From: Streptomyces venezuelae
GTDB lineage: Bacteria; Actinomycetota; Actinomycetes; Streptomycetales; Streptomycetaceae
Length of the DNA: 64,000 nt
Assembly (NCBI RefSeq): GCF_008642315.1
Contig: NZ_CP029192.1
Span: forward strand, 5,704,001 to 5,768,000
Reading direction: 5' to 3'
Shown: positions 43,987-51,808 of the stretch, one piece after another
Layout: each line of letters starts with the position of its first letter
How positions within the stretch are numbered: position 1 is the stretch's first letter
Position numbers and translations under genes: made by a program
The notes under the pieces: model-generated
Database searches by the model: none
Told to the model about the DNA's origin: nothing
What the model saw: only the letters and a program-made list of their open reading frames with translations

Positions 43987-44002
43987 TCTACTCGCGCGTA
44001 GA
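43987..44002. promoter_or_regulatory. Possible operator or small hairpin
   Basis: Inverted repeat tctac-tcgcgc-gtaga in a less GC-rich patch after the stress-protein gene. It is too short for a terminator and is not linked to a recognised promoter. Recorded as a candidate protein site only. Confidence 0.3.
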
Positions 44003-44122
44003 GGTGGTTCGTGCCCCGGGGAGGGGTACATAAGGGTCACAACGGCGTCTCGGAACGGCGGGTGACGGCCACCGGACGAGGCGGGCGCGGGTCGGGGTAA
44101 TGGGCGACCCCGACCCCTTGAG

Positions 44123-44165
44123 GAACGACCCCCTGTGTGCTGGTGGCACGCACAGGGGGTCGTTC
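44123..44165. terminator. Bidirectional terminator downstream of glmS
   Basis: Perfect 15-base arms gaacgaccccctgtg / cacagggggtcgttc with a 13-base loop, 22 bp past the glmS stop and facing the convergent stress-protein gene. Confidence 0.9.
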
Positions 44166-44187
44166 ACTTGTGGAGGCCGTGTGGTGA

Positions 44188-46005
44188 CTACTCCACGGTC
44201 ACGGACTTCGCGAGGTTGCGCGGCTTGTCGATGTCCCGGCCGAGCGCCAGCGCCGTGTGGTAGGCGAGCAGCTGGAGCGGGATGCCCATCAGGATCGGGT
44301 CCAGCTCGTTCTCGTTCTTCGGCACCAGGATGGTCTGGTCGGCCTTCTCCTGCTCCTGGTGCGCGACCGCGAGGATCTTGCCGCTGCGGGCCTTGATCTC
44401 CTCCAGGGCGGCGCGGTTCTTCTCCAGGAGGTCGTCGTCGGGGACGATCGCGACGGTCGGCAGGGCGGGCTCGATGAGCGCGAGCGGGCCGTGCTTCAGC
44501 TCGGAGGCGGGGTAGGCCTCGGCGTGGATGTACGAGACCTCCTTGAGCTTCAGCGAGGCCTCGCGGGCGACGGGGTAGCCGCGCACGCGCCCGATGAAGA
44601 GCATCGAGCGGGCTTCCGCGTACTGCTTGGCGATCTTCTTGATCTCGTCCTCCTGCTTGAGGATCTCCGAGATCTGTCCCGGCAGCTTGCGCAGGCCCTC
44701 GATGATCCGCTTGCCGTCGGAGACCGACAGGTCACGGATGCGGCCCAGGTGCAGGGCGAGCAGGCCGAAGGCGACCGTGGTGTTGGTGAAGCACTTGGTC
44801 GAGACGACGCAGACCTCCGGGCCCGCGTGGACGTACACGCCCGCGTCCGCCTCGCGGGCGATCGCCGAGCCGACCACGTTCACGACGCCGAGGACGCGGG
44901 CGCCCTTGCGCTTGAGCTCCTGGACGGCGGCCAGCACGTCGTACGTCTCGCCGGACTGGGAGACCGCGATGTAGAGGGTGTCGGGGTCCACGACCGCGTT
45001 GCGGTAGCGGAACTCGGACGCCGGCTCCGCGTCGGCGGGGATGCGGGCCAGCTCCTCGATCATCTGGGCGCCGATCATGCCCGCGTGGTACGAGGTGCCG
45101 CAGCCGAGGATCTTGACGCGGCGCACCTTGCGGGCGTCGTGCGCGTCGAGGTTCAGGCCGCCGAGGTGCACGGTGGAGAAGCGGTCGTCGATGCGGCCGC
45201 GCAGGACGCGGTCGACCGCGTCGGGCTGCTCGAAGATCTCCTTGTGCATGTAGGTGTCGTGGCCGCCCATGTCGTACGACTCGGCCTCCCACTCCACGGT
45301 GGTCGGCGACGCGGTCGTGCGCGAGCCCTCGGTGGTGTAGGTGCGGTAGTCGTCGGCCTTGATGGTGGCCATCTCGCCGTCGTCGAGCGTGACGACCTGG
45401 CGGGTGTGGGAGACCAGCGCGGCGACGTCCGAGGCGACGAACATCTCCTTCTCGCCGATGCCGAGGACGACGGGCGAGCCGTTGCGGGCGACGACGATGC
45501 GGTCGTTGAAGTCGGCGTGCAGCACGGCGATGCCGTACGTGCCCTCGATGTGGCGCAGCGCCTCGCGGACCTTCTCCTCCAGCTTGTCGGCCTGGGAGCG
45601 GGCGATGAGGTGGGTGAGGACCTCGGTGTCGGTCTCGGAGAGGAACTCGACGCCGTCGGCGGTGAGCTTGGCGCGCAGCTCGGAGGCGTTGTCGATGATG
45701 CCGTTGTGGACGACGGAGACCTTGCCGTCCGCGGAGAGGTGCGGGTGGGCGTTCTCGTCGGAGGGCGCGCCGTGGGTGGCCCAGCGGGTGTGGGCGATGC
45801 CGGTCGTGCCCTTGAAGCGGGCCGGGACCTTGGCCTCCAGGTCGCGGACGCGGCCCTTGGCCTTCACCATCTTCAGGCCGCTGGCCTTGGGGCCGGTGAC
45901 GGCGATGCCCGCGGAGTCGTAGCCGCGGTACTCCAGGCGCTGCAGGCCTTCGAGGAGGAGCGGGGCGACGTCACGCTTGCCGATGTATCCGACGATTCCG
46001 CACAT
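44188..46005 (-). CDS. glmS: Glutamine-fructose-6-phosphate aminotransferase GlmS
   Basis: Cytoplasmic enzyme of 605 residues making glucosamine-6-phosphate, the first step to UDP-GlcNAc for the cell wall. The N-terminal glutaminase has the catalytic Cys at position 2 (MCGIVGYIG) and THGAPSDENAHPH. Two SIS domains follow (GCGTSYHAGMIGAQMIEELA and SMLFIGRVRGYPVAREA), ending in AKSVTVE. It is full-length for the family. The start at 46005 lies 10 bp after a small co-directional gene, and no ribozyme-type leader is evident. Confidence 0.97.
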   Translation of the reverse strand: MCGIVGYIGKRDVAPLLLEGLQRLEYRGYDSAGIAVTGPKASGLKMVKAKGRVRDLEAKVPARFKGTTGIAHTRWATHGAPSDENAHPHLSADGKVSVVHNGIIDNASELRAKLTADGVEFLSETDTEVLTHLIARSQADKLEEKVREALRHIEGTYGIAVLHADFNDRIVVARNGSPVVLGIGEKEMFVASDVAALVSHTRQVVTLDDGEMATIKADDYRTYTTEGSRTTASPTTVEWEAESYDMGGHDTYMHKEIFEQPDAVDRVLRGRIDDRFSTVHLGGLNLDAHDARKVRRVKILGCGTSYHAGMIGAQMIEELARIPADAEPASEFRYRNAVVDPDTLYIAVSQSGETYDVLAAVQELKRKGARVLGVVNVVGSAIAREADAGVYVHAGPEVCVVSTKCFTNTTVAFGLLALHLGRIRDLSVSDGKRIIEGLRKLPGQISEILKQEDEIKKIAKQYAEARSMLFIGRVRGYPVAREASLKLKEVSYIHAEAYPASELKHGPLALIEPALPTVAIVPDDDLLEKNRAALEEIKARSGKILAVAHQEQEKADQTILVPKNENELDPILMGIPLQLLAYHTALALGRDIDKPRNLAKSVTVE

Positions 46006-46015
46006 AAAGGGTGTC

Positions 46016-46273
46016 CTAGCCGTAGACGATGCGGCGCAGCTGCCTGAGGGTGAGCTCCGGTGGTGCGACCGCGCGGTATTCGAGATCCGCCGAGATCTGC
46101 TGGAAGATCGCCGCGTTCAGCAGGCCCTGACCCTGCAGCTCGCGGTGGCGGCGACGGACGAACTGTTCGGTCGTCTCGTCGAAGTAGGCGAGCACGTCCT
46201 GGATCACCCGCAGCGCTTCGCCCCGCTGGAGCGGGGTGCTGCGGGTGAGGTGATCCACCAGGTCGTCGTGCAT
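46016..46273 (-). CDS. Small conserved hypothetical protein upstream of glmS
   Basis: An 85-residue helical protein (LQRGEALRVIQDVLAYFDE, EQFVRRRHRELQGQG, then LNAAIFQQISADLEYRAV) that I do not assign to a named family. The start at 46273 follows CAGGAT. It ends 10 bp before glmS and is very likely in one operon with it. It may modulate GlmS or cell-wall precursor supply, but nothing in the sequence proves that. Confidence 0.7.
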   Translation of the reverse strand: MHDDLVDHLTRSTPLQRGEALRVIQDVLAYFDETTEQFVRRRHRELQGQGLLNAAIFQQISADLEYRAVAPPELTLRQLRRIVYG

Positions 46274-46370
46274 TCGTTGATCCTGGGGTATCGGACACCC
46301 TTTCGCAAGAATCCTGCCCGGAATCGGGCAGGGGCGTGTCGAACGGGCCATTCCGTGGCGCGATCGGCCC

Positions 46371-46428
46371 TCACATGCGGCTCACGTGCCGCGTTCACAT
46401 GCGGCTCACGTGCCGCGTTCACATGCGG
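46371..46428. repeat. 24-bp tandem repeat at the 3' end of the DUF4429 gene
   Basis: Unit tcacatgcggctcacgtgcc plus gcgt, two full copies (46371-46394, 46395-46418) and the first 10 bases of a third (46419-46428). The partial copy contains the last codons and stop of the DUF4429 gene. Each unit can form a small hairpin (gcggc / gccgc arms). Confidence 0.9.
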
Positions 46429-47312
46429 CGCAGGACCGCCTGCTTGGCCGTCGTGAACTCCTCGTCCGTGAGGATCCCGGCCTGGTGCAGCTCGCCCAGC
46501 TCCCGCAGGCGGCGCAGGAGCGCGTCGTGGTCGTCGGCGGCGGGCCGCTCCGCTCCGGCCCCCGCTTCCGCCGCGGACGGGCCCGCGAGCGACTTCGGGG
46601 CGGCGGCCGGGGCCGAGGGATGCGGCAGACGGGCCTGGACGGCGGCCGCCACCAGTGCCATCAGCGGGTCCTTCTTGAAGCCCCACAGCTCGACGGAGTT
46701 CGGGTCGTACTTCGGCGGGGCCTTGGTCGGCGCGTTCCGCACCGTGAACCGCAGGCAGCCGTTCTCCAGTCCGGCCGCGGGCTGCCACTCCACCGCCGCG
46801 ATGTCCGCGAGCGCCAGCGACCGCGTGCCGGCCGCCGTCTTCGCCTCCTCCGTCTTCCAGTTCCACTCAAGACGGATCGTCTCCCCGTCGAAGCTCGCGG
46901 TGCCGTCCCCCGCGGAGACGGAGAGCGGCACGGAAGGACCCGTCAGGAGGTACGCGTCGCAGGGCGTCGCCGGCACCTGTTCGATCAGATGGGCGTTGCG
47001 CACCTCGTCGACCAGATACTCCGCCACCCCGTACCGGTCGGGCTCGACCGTCAGCTGATACGGGTCGGAGGAGTCCGTCAGCTGACCGCCCGTCGCCTGG
47101 AGCAGCGGGTCGGAGCCGTCGCGCAGCCGCAGCCGCAACCGGCCCGACTTCTTCCCCTGTTCGAAGGCGATGCCCGCCAACGCCGTGAGCGGGACGGTCA
47201 GTTCGCCCAGTGTCTTGCGCAGCAGGGACACGTTCTTGTCGTGGCCCGGCACAAGGCGCAGCGTCTCCCCGTCGAAGGTCCAGGTCCCGTCGCGCTGGAT
47301 GATTTCCGCCAT
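46419..47312 (-). CDS. DUF4429 domain protein with C-terminal SHOCT motif
   Basis: A 297-residue protein with two DUF4429 repeats (about residues 1-120, opening GTWTFDGETLRLVPG, and 130-230, opening GTASFDGETIRLEWN), an alanine-rich linker and a C-terminal short helical SHOCT motif (LRRLRELGELHQAGILTDEEF). This layout is common in Streptomyces; function unknown. The start at 47312 is the first ATG. Its stop lies in a tandem repeat, so the gene end has recently duplicated. It is divergent from the hexosaminidase gene. Confidence 0.87.
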   Translation of the reverse strand: MAEIIQRDGTWTFDGETLRLVPGHDKNVSLLRKTLGELTVPLTALAGIAFEQGKKSGRLRLRLRDGSDPLLQATGGQLTDSSDPYQLTVEPDRYGVAEYLVDEVRNAHLIEQVPATPCDAYLLTGPSVPLSVSAGDGTASFDGETIRLEWNWKTEEAKTAAGTRSLALADIAAVEWQPAAGLENGCLRFTVRNAPTKAPPKYDPNSVELWGFKKDPLMALVAAAVQARLPHPSAPAAAPKSLAGPSAAEAGAGAERPAADDHDALLRRLRELGELHQAGILTDEEFTTAKQAVLRRM

Positions 47313-47446
47313 ACGGGGATTCTCGCACCGAGCCCTTGGACAAATGGTCTACACCCCTTGACCCCTTGTGAGGGCCGGGTTACCAATGGGAACCGTTCGA
47401 TTGCGATGCACCACAAACCACGCCGGCCCATCGAAGGGACCCGCTT

Positions 47447-49123
47447 GTGAGATCGCACAGAAGAACGACACGCATCCTCGGTTCGCTCCTGCTCGTGGCG
47501 GCCGCCGGGATCTCCTCCTTCGCCGCCGCACCCGCACCGGGTGAGGCGAGAGCCCCGGCCACCACACCGCTCGGCCAGGTCGTGCCCGCGCCGCTGGCCG
47601 CCGAGCCGGGCGGCGCCGGGTACGAGATCACCGCCAAGACCCGCATCCGCGTCGGCAAGGGCAACGCCGAGGAACGCCGCGTCGCCGAGTACCTCGCCGA
47701 GCTGCTGCGCCCCTCCACCGGATACCGGCTCCCCGTCACCAGCGACAAGGGATCCGACGGCATCCGGCTGCGCATCAGCGCCGAACCGGCGAACAAGGCG
47801 CTCGGCGACGAGGGATACCGCGTCATCTCCGCGCGCGGCTCCCTCACCATCACCTCCTGGAGCGGCGCAGGACTCTTCCACGGCGTACAGACCGTGCGGC
47901 AGCAGCTGCCCGCCGCCGTGGAGAAGAAGACGAAACAGCGCGGGCCCTGGCGGATCGCGGGCGGCACCGTCAAGGACATGCCGCGCTACGGCTACCGCTC
48001 CACGATGCTCGACGTCTCACGGCACTTCTTCACCGTCGACCAGGTCAAGCGCTACATCGACCAGGCCGCCCTCTACAAGATGAACAAGCTGCACCTGCAC
48101 CTCAGCGACGACCAGGGCTGGCGCATCGCCATCGACTCCTGGCCGCGCCTCGCCGCGTACGGCGGCTCCACGCAGGTCGGCGGCGGCAAGGGCGGCTACT
48201 ACACGAAGGCGCAGTACAAGGAGATCATCGACTACGCCGCGTCGCGGTACCTGGAAGTCGTCCCCGAGATAGACATGCCGGGGCACACCAACGCCGCTCT
48301 CGCCTCGTACGCCGACCTCAACTGCAACGGCGTCGCCCCGCCGCTCTACACCGGCACAGAGGTCGGCTTCAGCTCGCTGTGCGTCAAGAAGGACGTCACG
48401 TACGACTTCGTGGACGACGTGATCCGCGAGCTCGCCGCGATTACGCCCGGCAAGTACCTCCACATCGGCGGCGACGAGGCGCACTCCACCAGCCACGAGG
48501 ACTTCGTCGCCTTCATGGACAAGGTGCAGCCGATCGTCGCCAAGTACGGCAAGACGGTGATGGGTTGGCACCAGCTGGCCGGCGCCAACCCGGCCAAGGG
48601 CGCCGTCGCGCAGTACTGGGGCTACGACAGGACCGGCGCCGCCGAGCGCGAGCAGGTGGTCAACGCCGCGAAGAACGGCACCAAGCTGCTGCTCTCGCCG
48701 GCCGACCGCGCCTACATCGACCACAAGTACACCAAGGACACCCCGCTCGGCCTCTCCTGGGCCGGCTATGTCGAGGTGCGGCGCTCCTACGACTGGGACC
48801 CGGCCACCTACCTCCAGGGCGCGCCCGAGGACGCGGTCATCGGCGTCGAGGCGCCGTTGTGGACGGAGACCCTCTCGACCCCGGCGCACCTGGACTACAT
48901 GGCGTTCCCGCGGCTGCCCGGCATCGCCGAGCTCGGCTGGTCGCCCGCGGCCACGCACGACTGGGACACGTACAAGGTGCGGCTCGCCGCGCAGGCACCG
49001 CGCTGGGACGCGCTGGGCATCGGCTACTACGCGTCGCCGCAGGTGCCCTGGCCCGCCGACAGTTCCCGCAAGTCGTACCACTCCATGAGGAAGGAGGGCA
49101 CGCCTTTGCACAGCCCGAGGTAG
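47447..49123 (+). CDS. Secreted GH20 beta-N-acetylhexosaminidase
   Basis: Exported enzyme of 558 residues releasing GlcNAc from chitin oligomers. The signal peptide covers about residues 1-32 (RILGSLLLVAAAGISSFAAA). A GH20b domain (about 40-165) precedes the catalytic barrel (from about 175), with the D343-E344 pair in YLHIGGDEAHST and WGYDRTGA. The GTG at 47447 follows gaaggga. The last 15-20 residues (after VPWPADSS) have no place in the fold and are encoded by DNA that, on the other strand, encodes a truncated desC-like gene, so the gene end looks like a deletion junction. Confidence 0.92.
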   Translation: MRSHRRTTRILGSLLLVAAAGISSFAAAPAPGEARAPATTPLGQVVPAPLAAEPGGAGYEITAKTRIRVGKGNAEERRVAEYLAELLRPSTGYRLPVTSDKGSDGIRLRISAEPANKALGDEGYRVISARGSLTITSWSGAGLFHGVQTVRQQLPAAVEKKTKQRGPWRIAGGTVKDMPRYGYRSTMLDVSRHFFTVDQVKRYIDQAALYKMNKLHLHLSDDQGWRIAIDSWPRLAAYGGSTQVGGGKGGYYTKAQYKEIIDYAASRYLEVVPEIDMPGHTNAALASYADLNCNGVAPPLYTGTEVGFSSLCVKKDVTYDFVDDVIRELAAITPGKYLHIGGDEAHSTSHEDFVAFMDKVQPIVAKYGKTVMGWHQLAGANPAKGAVAQYWGYDRTGAAEREQVVNAAKNGTKLLLSPADRAYIDHKYTKDTPLGLSWAGYVEVRRSYDWDPATYLQGAPEDAVIGVEAPLWTETLSTPAHLDYMAFPRLPGIAELGWSPAATHDWDTYKVRLAAQAPRWDALGIGYYASPQVPWPADSSRKSYHSMRKEGTPLHSPR

Positions 49124-49323
49124 GCCTCGCGGTGGCTGGAGGCCGCGATCGCCATGTAGGCGCGCTCGACGTCCGTCAAGGTGGCGTCCCGCGGCATCCA
49201 GTGCTCCGCCCGGGGGCGCGTCACCCAGGCGTGCACCAGCTCGGAGTCGGTCAGGGGATCGAGCGGCCGCACCGTGCCGTCGAGACGGACGGTGGGCAGG
49301 TGGAGGTCAGCAAGCGCGGACAA
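49027..49323 (-). pseudogene. Truncated desC-like siderophore acyltransferase
   Basis: A 98-residue remnant of a GNAT acyltransferase of the desferrioxamine DesC/IucB kind, normally about 180-190 residues. The recognisable part is residues about 15-85 (LDPLTDSELVHAWVTRP, RAEHWMPRDATLTDVERAY, SHREAYLGLCKGVPSFLMEWYDL). After that the frame runs antisense through the end of the hexosaminidase and stops. Only a TTG start at 49323, inside the last codons of the desA-like gene, is available. The acetyl-CoA-binding half is missing, so it cannot be an active enzyme. desB would normally lie between desA and desC, and desD after desC; neither is present. Confidence 0.75.
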
Positions 49324-50518
49324 GGTGCTCTCCCAGGTACTGCTCGGCGTGGCCGGCGATCAGGTCGAGGACGGCTTCGATGTCGGCGATGGTCGTCCCG
49401 GGGTCGAGCAGGGTGAACCTGAGGTACTGGCGGCCACCCGCCCGGGTGGTCGCCACGACGGCGTCGCCGGAGGTGTGGAGCGCCTTGCGGGCGTACAGGT
49501 TGGCGCGGTCGATCGCGGCGGGCGCGCAGATCGTCGCCGGGATGTACCGGAAGACGAGGGTGGAGAGCTGGGGCTCGGAGACGACGTCGAACCGCGGGTC
49601 GGCGACGAGCAGTTCCCAGCCGCGGGTGGCCAGACCGCAGGCCTCGTCGAAGCGGTCGCCGATGTCGTTCGCGCCCCTCACACGCAGCGTCATCCACAGC
49701 TTCAGCGCGTCGAAGCGGCGGCCCGCCCGCGGCTCGGGCAGCGCCCGGTCCCGTACCAGGACGGCGGACGAACCCACCGGCTGGTGGAAGGACTTGTCGA
49801 AGTCCACGGCGACGGAGTCGGCGCGCTCGATGCCGTCGAGGAGGTGCCGGTTGCGGCGCGAGGCGAGCAGCCCGCAGCCGTACGCGGCGTCGACGTGCAG
49901 CCAGGTGCCGTACTGCGTGCAGAGCCGGGCGATCTCCGGCAGCGGGTCGATGGAGCCGAAGTCGGCGGTGCCCGCGGTGGCGACGACCGCCATGGGGGAG
50001 AGGTCGTCGCGTGCGCAGCGTTCCAGCGCGCGGGCGAGGGCCACGGTCTGCAGGCGTTTGTCGCGGTCGGTGGGGACGGTCACGACGGCTTCCTCGCCGA
50101 GGCCGAGCAGCCGGGCCGTCCGCCGGACGCCGGTCTGCGCGGCCTCGGAGACGAAGATCCGCAGGGTGGCCGGGTCCCGGTCCCCGGCCTCCTCGCGGGC
50201 GAGGAGCAGGGCCTGCAGTTCGGCGTCGCCGCCGCCCTCGGTGAACGCCCCGTCGGCGGCCGGTCCGAGGCCGATGCGCTCGGCGGTCCAGTCGAGGACG
50301 CGGCGCTCGATGAGCGGGGCGCCGGCCGGCTGGTCCCAGGTGCCGAGGTGGCGGGGGCCATGGGCGCGTACGGCGTCCCGCACCTGCAGCTGGTCGAGTT
50401 CGTCGAGGGCCGCGAGGGTGTCGTACAGGGGCTCGTCCAGGTCGACGGCCGCGACGCCCGCGGTCACGGAGGTGCGGTACCGCTTCGCGGTGGTGCCGTT
50501 GAGCAGGTGCGCGCGCAT
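49307..50518 (-). CDS. Degenerate DesA-like PLP-dependent decarboxylase
   Basis: A 403-residue relative of lysine decarboxylase DesA (about 480 residues). The flanks match well (opening MRAHLLNGTTAKRYR; GTWDQPAGAPLIER; HVDAAYGCGL; RFDALKLWMTLRV; GHAEQYLGE). Three segments are missing: one near residue 25, one near 57, and one after VLVRDRALPE where DesA carries a substrate/cofactor loop. Motifs have decayed: FTSGGTxSN reads FTEGGGDAE, the PLP-stacking His segment reads SEAAQTGV, and the HK pair at the Schiff-base Lys reads DK in VDFDKSF. The frame is unbroken. It has a strong ribosome binding site (GGAGGA) and an iron box. Confidence 0.7.
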   Translation of the reverse strand: MRAHLLNGTTAKRYRTSVTAGVAAVDLDEPLYDTLAALDELDQLQVRDAVRAHGPRHLGTWDQPAGAPLIERRVLDWTAERIGLGPAADGAFTEGGGDAELQALLLAREEAGDRDPATLRIFVSEAAQTGVRRTARLLGLGEEAVVTVPTDRDKRLQTVALARALERCARDDLSPMAVVATAGTADFGSIDPLPEIARLCTQYGTWLHVDAAYGCGLLASRRNRHLLDGIERADSVAVDFDKSFHQPVGSSAVLVRDRALPEPRAGRRFDALKLWMTLRVRGANDIGDRFDEACGLATRGWELLVADPRFDVVSEPQLSTLVFRYIPATICAPAAIDRANLYARKALHTSGDAVVATTRAGGRQYLRFTLLDPGTTIADIEAVLDLIAGHAEQYLGEHLVRAC

Positions 50519-50545
50519 GGGCTGTCCTCCGGGTGAGGGGTTAAC

Positions 50546-50564
50546 TTAGGTAAGCCTAACCTAA
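50546..50564. promoter_or_regulatory. Iron box upstream of the desA-like gene
   Basis: TTAGGTAAGCCTAACCTAA is a near-perfect 19-bp match to the DmdR/IdeR iron box (TTAGGTTAGGCTAACCTAA), 28 bp before the start codon. Iron-loaded DmdR should repress transcription here. Confidence 0.93.
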
Positions 50565-50603
50565 TCCCGTCTCGGCGTGGAGGCCGGGAGCCGGAAAACG
50601 AAA

Positions 50604-50631
50604 CCGCCCCCTCCGGGAGTGAAGGGGGCGG
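50604..50631 (-). terminator. Intrinsic terminator after desE
   Basis: Nine-base stem ccgccccct / agggggcgg with a 10-base loop, followed on the minus strand by a T-rich run (TTTCGTTTT). It separates desE from the desA-like gene. Confidence 0.9.
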
Positions 50632-50644
50632 CGGGCAACGGCCG

Positions 50645-51685
50645 TTACTTGAGCTTCTTCGCCTTCTCGATCGCGTCGGCCAGGTCCTCGAGGATCGGTG
50701 CGCACTTGTCGTACGAGAAGATCGGCTCCGCGATGCGCGGGATGACCTGCCCGGCCTTGACCGCGGGCAGCTTCTTCCAGGTCGGCTTGGCGATGTCGGC
50801 CGGCTGGATCGCCGAGGTGCGGTTGTCCATCATGATGACGTCCGCCCGGTACTTGTCGACGTTCTCCCAGCTCAGGTTCTCGAACCAGCCGCCGGACTCC
50901 TTCTTGGCCGCCTCGGAGGGCTCGACGAGGTTCACGCCGAGCGCCTTGAAGTACTCCAGGTCGACGGAGAGGTTGGAGCCGGAGACGTAGAACAGGTCCT
51001 GGCTCGCGGAGCCGACGAGGACCTTGATGTCCTTGTGCGCCTTGGCGACCTTGCGCAGCCGCTCGGACGCGTCCTCGAAGCGCTTCTTCGCCTTGACGAC
51101 CTTGTCGGCCTTCACGTCGGCGCCGAGCGACTCGGCGAGCGCCTGGATGCGCTGCAGCGGGTGCGTGAGCTGGCGGTCGTAGACGCTGATGCCGACGCTC
51201 GGAGCGAGCCCCAGGATCTTGTCCTTGCTCTCCTCCGGCACGTACCAGAGCGTGCCCTTGTCGTCGAACATCGTCGAGATCAGCACGTCCGGCGCGAGGC
51301 CCGCGTACTTCTCGATGTTGAACTGACCCCACTCGTTGCCGATGATCGTCAGCTTGCTGATGTCCATGTCGCCGGCCTGGACGTCGGCCTTGCCGTCCTT
51401 GGTCTTCGTCGGGCCGAAGACGCCCTTGACCTCGATGCCGTAGTCGAACAGGGCCGCGGCGACGCCCGTGAACGCCACGATGTTCTTCGGCGTCGCGTCC
51501 CGCTCGGCGGTCTGGCCCCGGTCGTCCTTGAAGCTCCAGGGGCCGGTCTTGCCGCCGCCCTCGGTCTTGCCCGACCCGTCCTTCTTCTCGCTGCCGCAGG
51601 CCGCGAGCGCGGCGGTGAGGCCGAGGGCTCCGCCGGCGGCGAGGATGCCTCGGCGGGACGGCTGGGGGAGGCGGACCTGGCGCAT
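50645..51685 (-). CDS. desE: Ferrioxamine-type siderophore-binding lipoprotein DesE
   Basis: Exported siderophore-binding lipoprotein of 346 residues (PeripBP/FepB type). A twin-arginine-like SRRGILAAGGALGLTAALAAC gives both export and lipidation. The mature protein has GNEWGQFNIEKYAGLAPDVLI and YRADVIMMDNRTSAIQP, matching the trihydroxamate-binding family. It is intact. In Streptomyces it sits beside desABCD and delivers ferrioxamine to an ABC permease encoded elsewhere. An iron box lies 52-75 bp upstream. With desBCD lost here, it would serve uptake of siderophores made by others. Confidence 0.9.
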   Translation of the reverse strand: MRQVRLPQPSRRGILAAGGALGLTAALAACGSEKKDGSGKTEGGGKTGPWSFKDDRGQTAERDATPKNIVAFTGVAAALFDYGIEVKGVFGPTKTKDGKADVQAGDMDISKLTIIGNEWGQFNIEKYAGLAPDVLISTMFDDKGTLWYVPEESKDKILGLAPSVGISVYDRQLTHPLQRIQALAESLGADVKADKVVKAKKRFEDASERLRKVAKAHKDIKVLVGSASQDLFYVSGSNLSVDLEYFKALGVNLVEPSEAAKKESGGWFENLSWENVDKYRADVIMMDNRTSAIQPADIAKPTWKKLPAVKAGQVIPRIAEPIFSYDKCAPILEDLADAIEKAKKLK

Positions 51686-51736
51686 GTGGGTCTCTGCTTT
51701 CGTGGACGTACGGCGGCGGGGCCGCTGGCCGGAATT

Positions 51737-51760
51737 AGAGCTTAGGCTAACCTAAGCTAA
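51737..51760. promoter_or_regulatory. Iron box upstream of desE
   Basis: Two overlapping matches to the DmdR iron box: TTAGGCTAACCTAA (51742-51755) is a perfect 14-base half plus centre, and the 19-mer 51742-51760 extends to AAGCTAA. It lies 52-75 bp before the desE start. Confidence 0.9.
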
Positions 51761-51808
51761 CCCCCGGGCCGACGGCCCCTCGCGGCACGGCCCGCGATCA
51801 GCTCGCGG

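Noticed and set aside
45978..46016. glmS leader considered as a ribozyme/riboswitch
   Set aside because: Only 10 bp separates glmS from the upstream small gene, leaving no room for such a structure.
46274..46418. Repeat region considered as a CRISPR array
   Set aside because: Units are 24 bp placed head-to-tail with no spacers; it is a simple tandem duplication.
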